In this document: positions 63,392 through 64,000 of the stretch, piece by piece | How the letters are laid out: every line of letters starts with the position of its first letter | Position numbering within the stretch: position 1 is the stretch's first letter | Source: JAUMBM01 sp964645715 | GTDB taxonomy: Bacteria; Bacteroidota; Bacteroidia; Chitinophagales; Saprospiraceae | Assembly (NCBI GenBank): GCA_964645715.1 | Contig: CAZYAO010000018.1 | Span: 1-64,000, forward strand | DNA length: 64,000 nucleotides | Reading direction: 5' to 3' | Notes under the pieces: generated by a model | The model's input: the letters and a program-made list of their open reading frames with translations, nothing else | What the model was told of the DNA's origin: nothing | Database searches by the model: none | Program-made: the position numbers and the translations under genes

Positions 63392-63788
63392 TCCTGCAGC
63401 CATGCGTGTAGCTTCTTTATGTTCGTTAACAACGCTATAAATGTTGTGTTAACGAACATAAAGAATTGCGTTGGTGAAAAACATCTATTTTGCTAGCTAG
63501 AAGTAGAAGGGAGGATGGGTTGTTGGACGTGAAAAAGTGCCTGCAGCTTACTTATTTTCTTCCTGAAAAGATTTGATTGGTCGGAAACAAAATATTAAAA
63601 TAGACTTTGCGCTTTGTTTGGAGGGGGTATTATAGGATGTGTTTTGATAGAGTGTTTCCGGACGAATCAACAGCTTGTATGGTCGGGGTTGTGGCAATCT
63701 GCGGGCCGTGCAGGTAAAGCTGATTTCTGTGTTGACCCAGTGTACGCGGAAAATTATGTAACTACCTCCTAGCAAAGTAAGTAATCCT
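63392..63788. other. Intergenic after the large operon
   Basis: No convincing gene. Contains the hairpin at 63413-63465; the rest is AT-rich. A 75-codon minus-strand frame (63548-63775) lacks any recognisable feature. Confidence 0.55.
63413..63465 (+). terminator. 18-bp hairpin after the large operon
   Basis: Arms 63413-63430 and 63448-63465 are perfectly complementary around a 17-nt loop with further short pairing (AAC/GTT). Probable transcription end of the operon. Confidence 0.55.
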
Positions 63789-64000
63789 ATGGATGAACCC
63801 TTTTCACCTTTGGATAGTAATCTATCGGTAAGGCTGCGAAGACTGGGTGACAGGCTGCAGTTGTGTGTTTTTTTACCCGAGGGGCATCCTGCAAAGCAGG
63901 ACGCTGACTTGGTAGCGCAGTTAGTCTACAATGAAGAAGTTGGCGGTTTTTTGCTACCGGATTCTGAAGAGAACAGGGAGCTACTCCGTGCTGCCGGGGC
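63789..64000 (+). CDS. Partial hypothetical protein, runs off the window
   Basis: An open frame starts at ATG 63789 (MDEPFSPLDSNLSVRLRRLG) and continues for 70 codons to the window edge without a stop. No signal peptide is visible in this part, and I do not recognise a family. The composition (charged, Leu-rich) looks like real coding sequence. Confidence 0.5.
   Translation, partial: MDEPFSPLDSNLSVRLRRLGDRLQLCVFLPEGHPAKQDADLVAQLVYNEEVGGFLLPDSEENRELLRAAG

Noticed and set aside
63252..63440. 62-codon frame after the peptidase gene
   Set aside because: It runs into the terminator hairpin and has non-protein-like composition; the overlapping 43-aa frame fits better.
63548..63775. 75-codon minus-strand frame near the window end
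   Set aside because: No signal, domain, neighbour or start context supports it.

Overview
The window looks like a scaffold piece from a Bacteroidota genome, most likely the Saprospiria (Saprospiraceae/Lewinella-like). The signs are proteins with Por secretion (T9SS) C-terminal sorting domains, SprB-type repeats, TonB-dependent receptors with a CarboxypepD_reg-like N-terminal domain, and families largely confined to this phylum (DUF3822 next to rsmD, a TssR-like protein, membrane TPR-HTH regulators). Promoter-like sequences fit the Bacteroidota -7 element TAnnTTTG. Five runs of exactly 100 N mark scaffold joins. Three are flanked by an identical 55-bp overlap and are assembly artefacts; the other two truncate tsaD and rsmD.

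1-10.2 kb: an AT-rich Fic gene; a complete minus-strand tripartite ABC exporter (ATPase, HlyD-like lipoprotein adaptor, FtsX-like permease, TolC-like channel); and a 1206-aa choice-of-anchor/SprB-repeat T9SS surface protein. 10.3-18 kb: an aldehyde dehydrogenase-DUF779 operon facing a divergent AraC regulator, then a giant gene formed by precise head-to-tail fusion of two paralogous TPR-TM-HTH regulators. 18.2-29.3 kb: mostly housekeeping or conserved genes (ygiQ, namZ-like, exonuclease/GIY-YIG protein, DUF697-SHOCT protein, tsaD, DUF3822, rsmD, a 2-hydroxyacid dehydrogenase). 29.3-42 kb: a TonB receptor, rpe, rbfA with a MobA-like transferase, recG, a rhodanese with a CRP/FNR-like site, and a merC-TonB receptor operon behind a Fur/Zur-like palindrome.

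42.5-63.4 kb is the most unusual part: about 21 kb of same-strand genes, many with overlapping or nearly touching ends. In order they encode an orphan LytTR regulator, two paralogous beta-barrel proteins, a zinc-ribbon/FHA protein, a Ser/Thr kinase with FHA domain, an ExbD/MotB-like and an ExbB/MotA-like motor pair, a membrane PP2C phosphatase, a second membrane Ser/Thr kinase, a T9SS surface protein, a further outer-membrane protein, a TssR-like protein, a MacB/FtsEX-like ABC ATPase and permease, a lipoprotein, a papain-like lipoprotein peptidase and a candidate 43-aa peptide. No T6SS sheath, tube or baseplate gene is in the window. I read it as one phosphorylation-regulated envelope-spanning machine, powered by proton motive force and ATP, with TssR-like and T9SS-exported surface parts; this is inference from gene content and order.

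Long hairpins with tiny loops recur at convergent gene ends, and two clusters of them fill the whole space between convergent genes. I see no rRNA, tRNA, CRISPR array, transposase or integrase.
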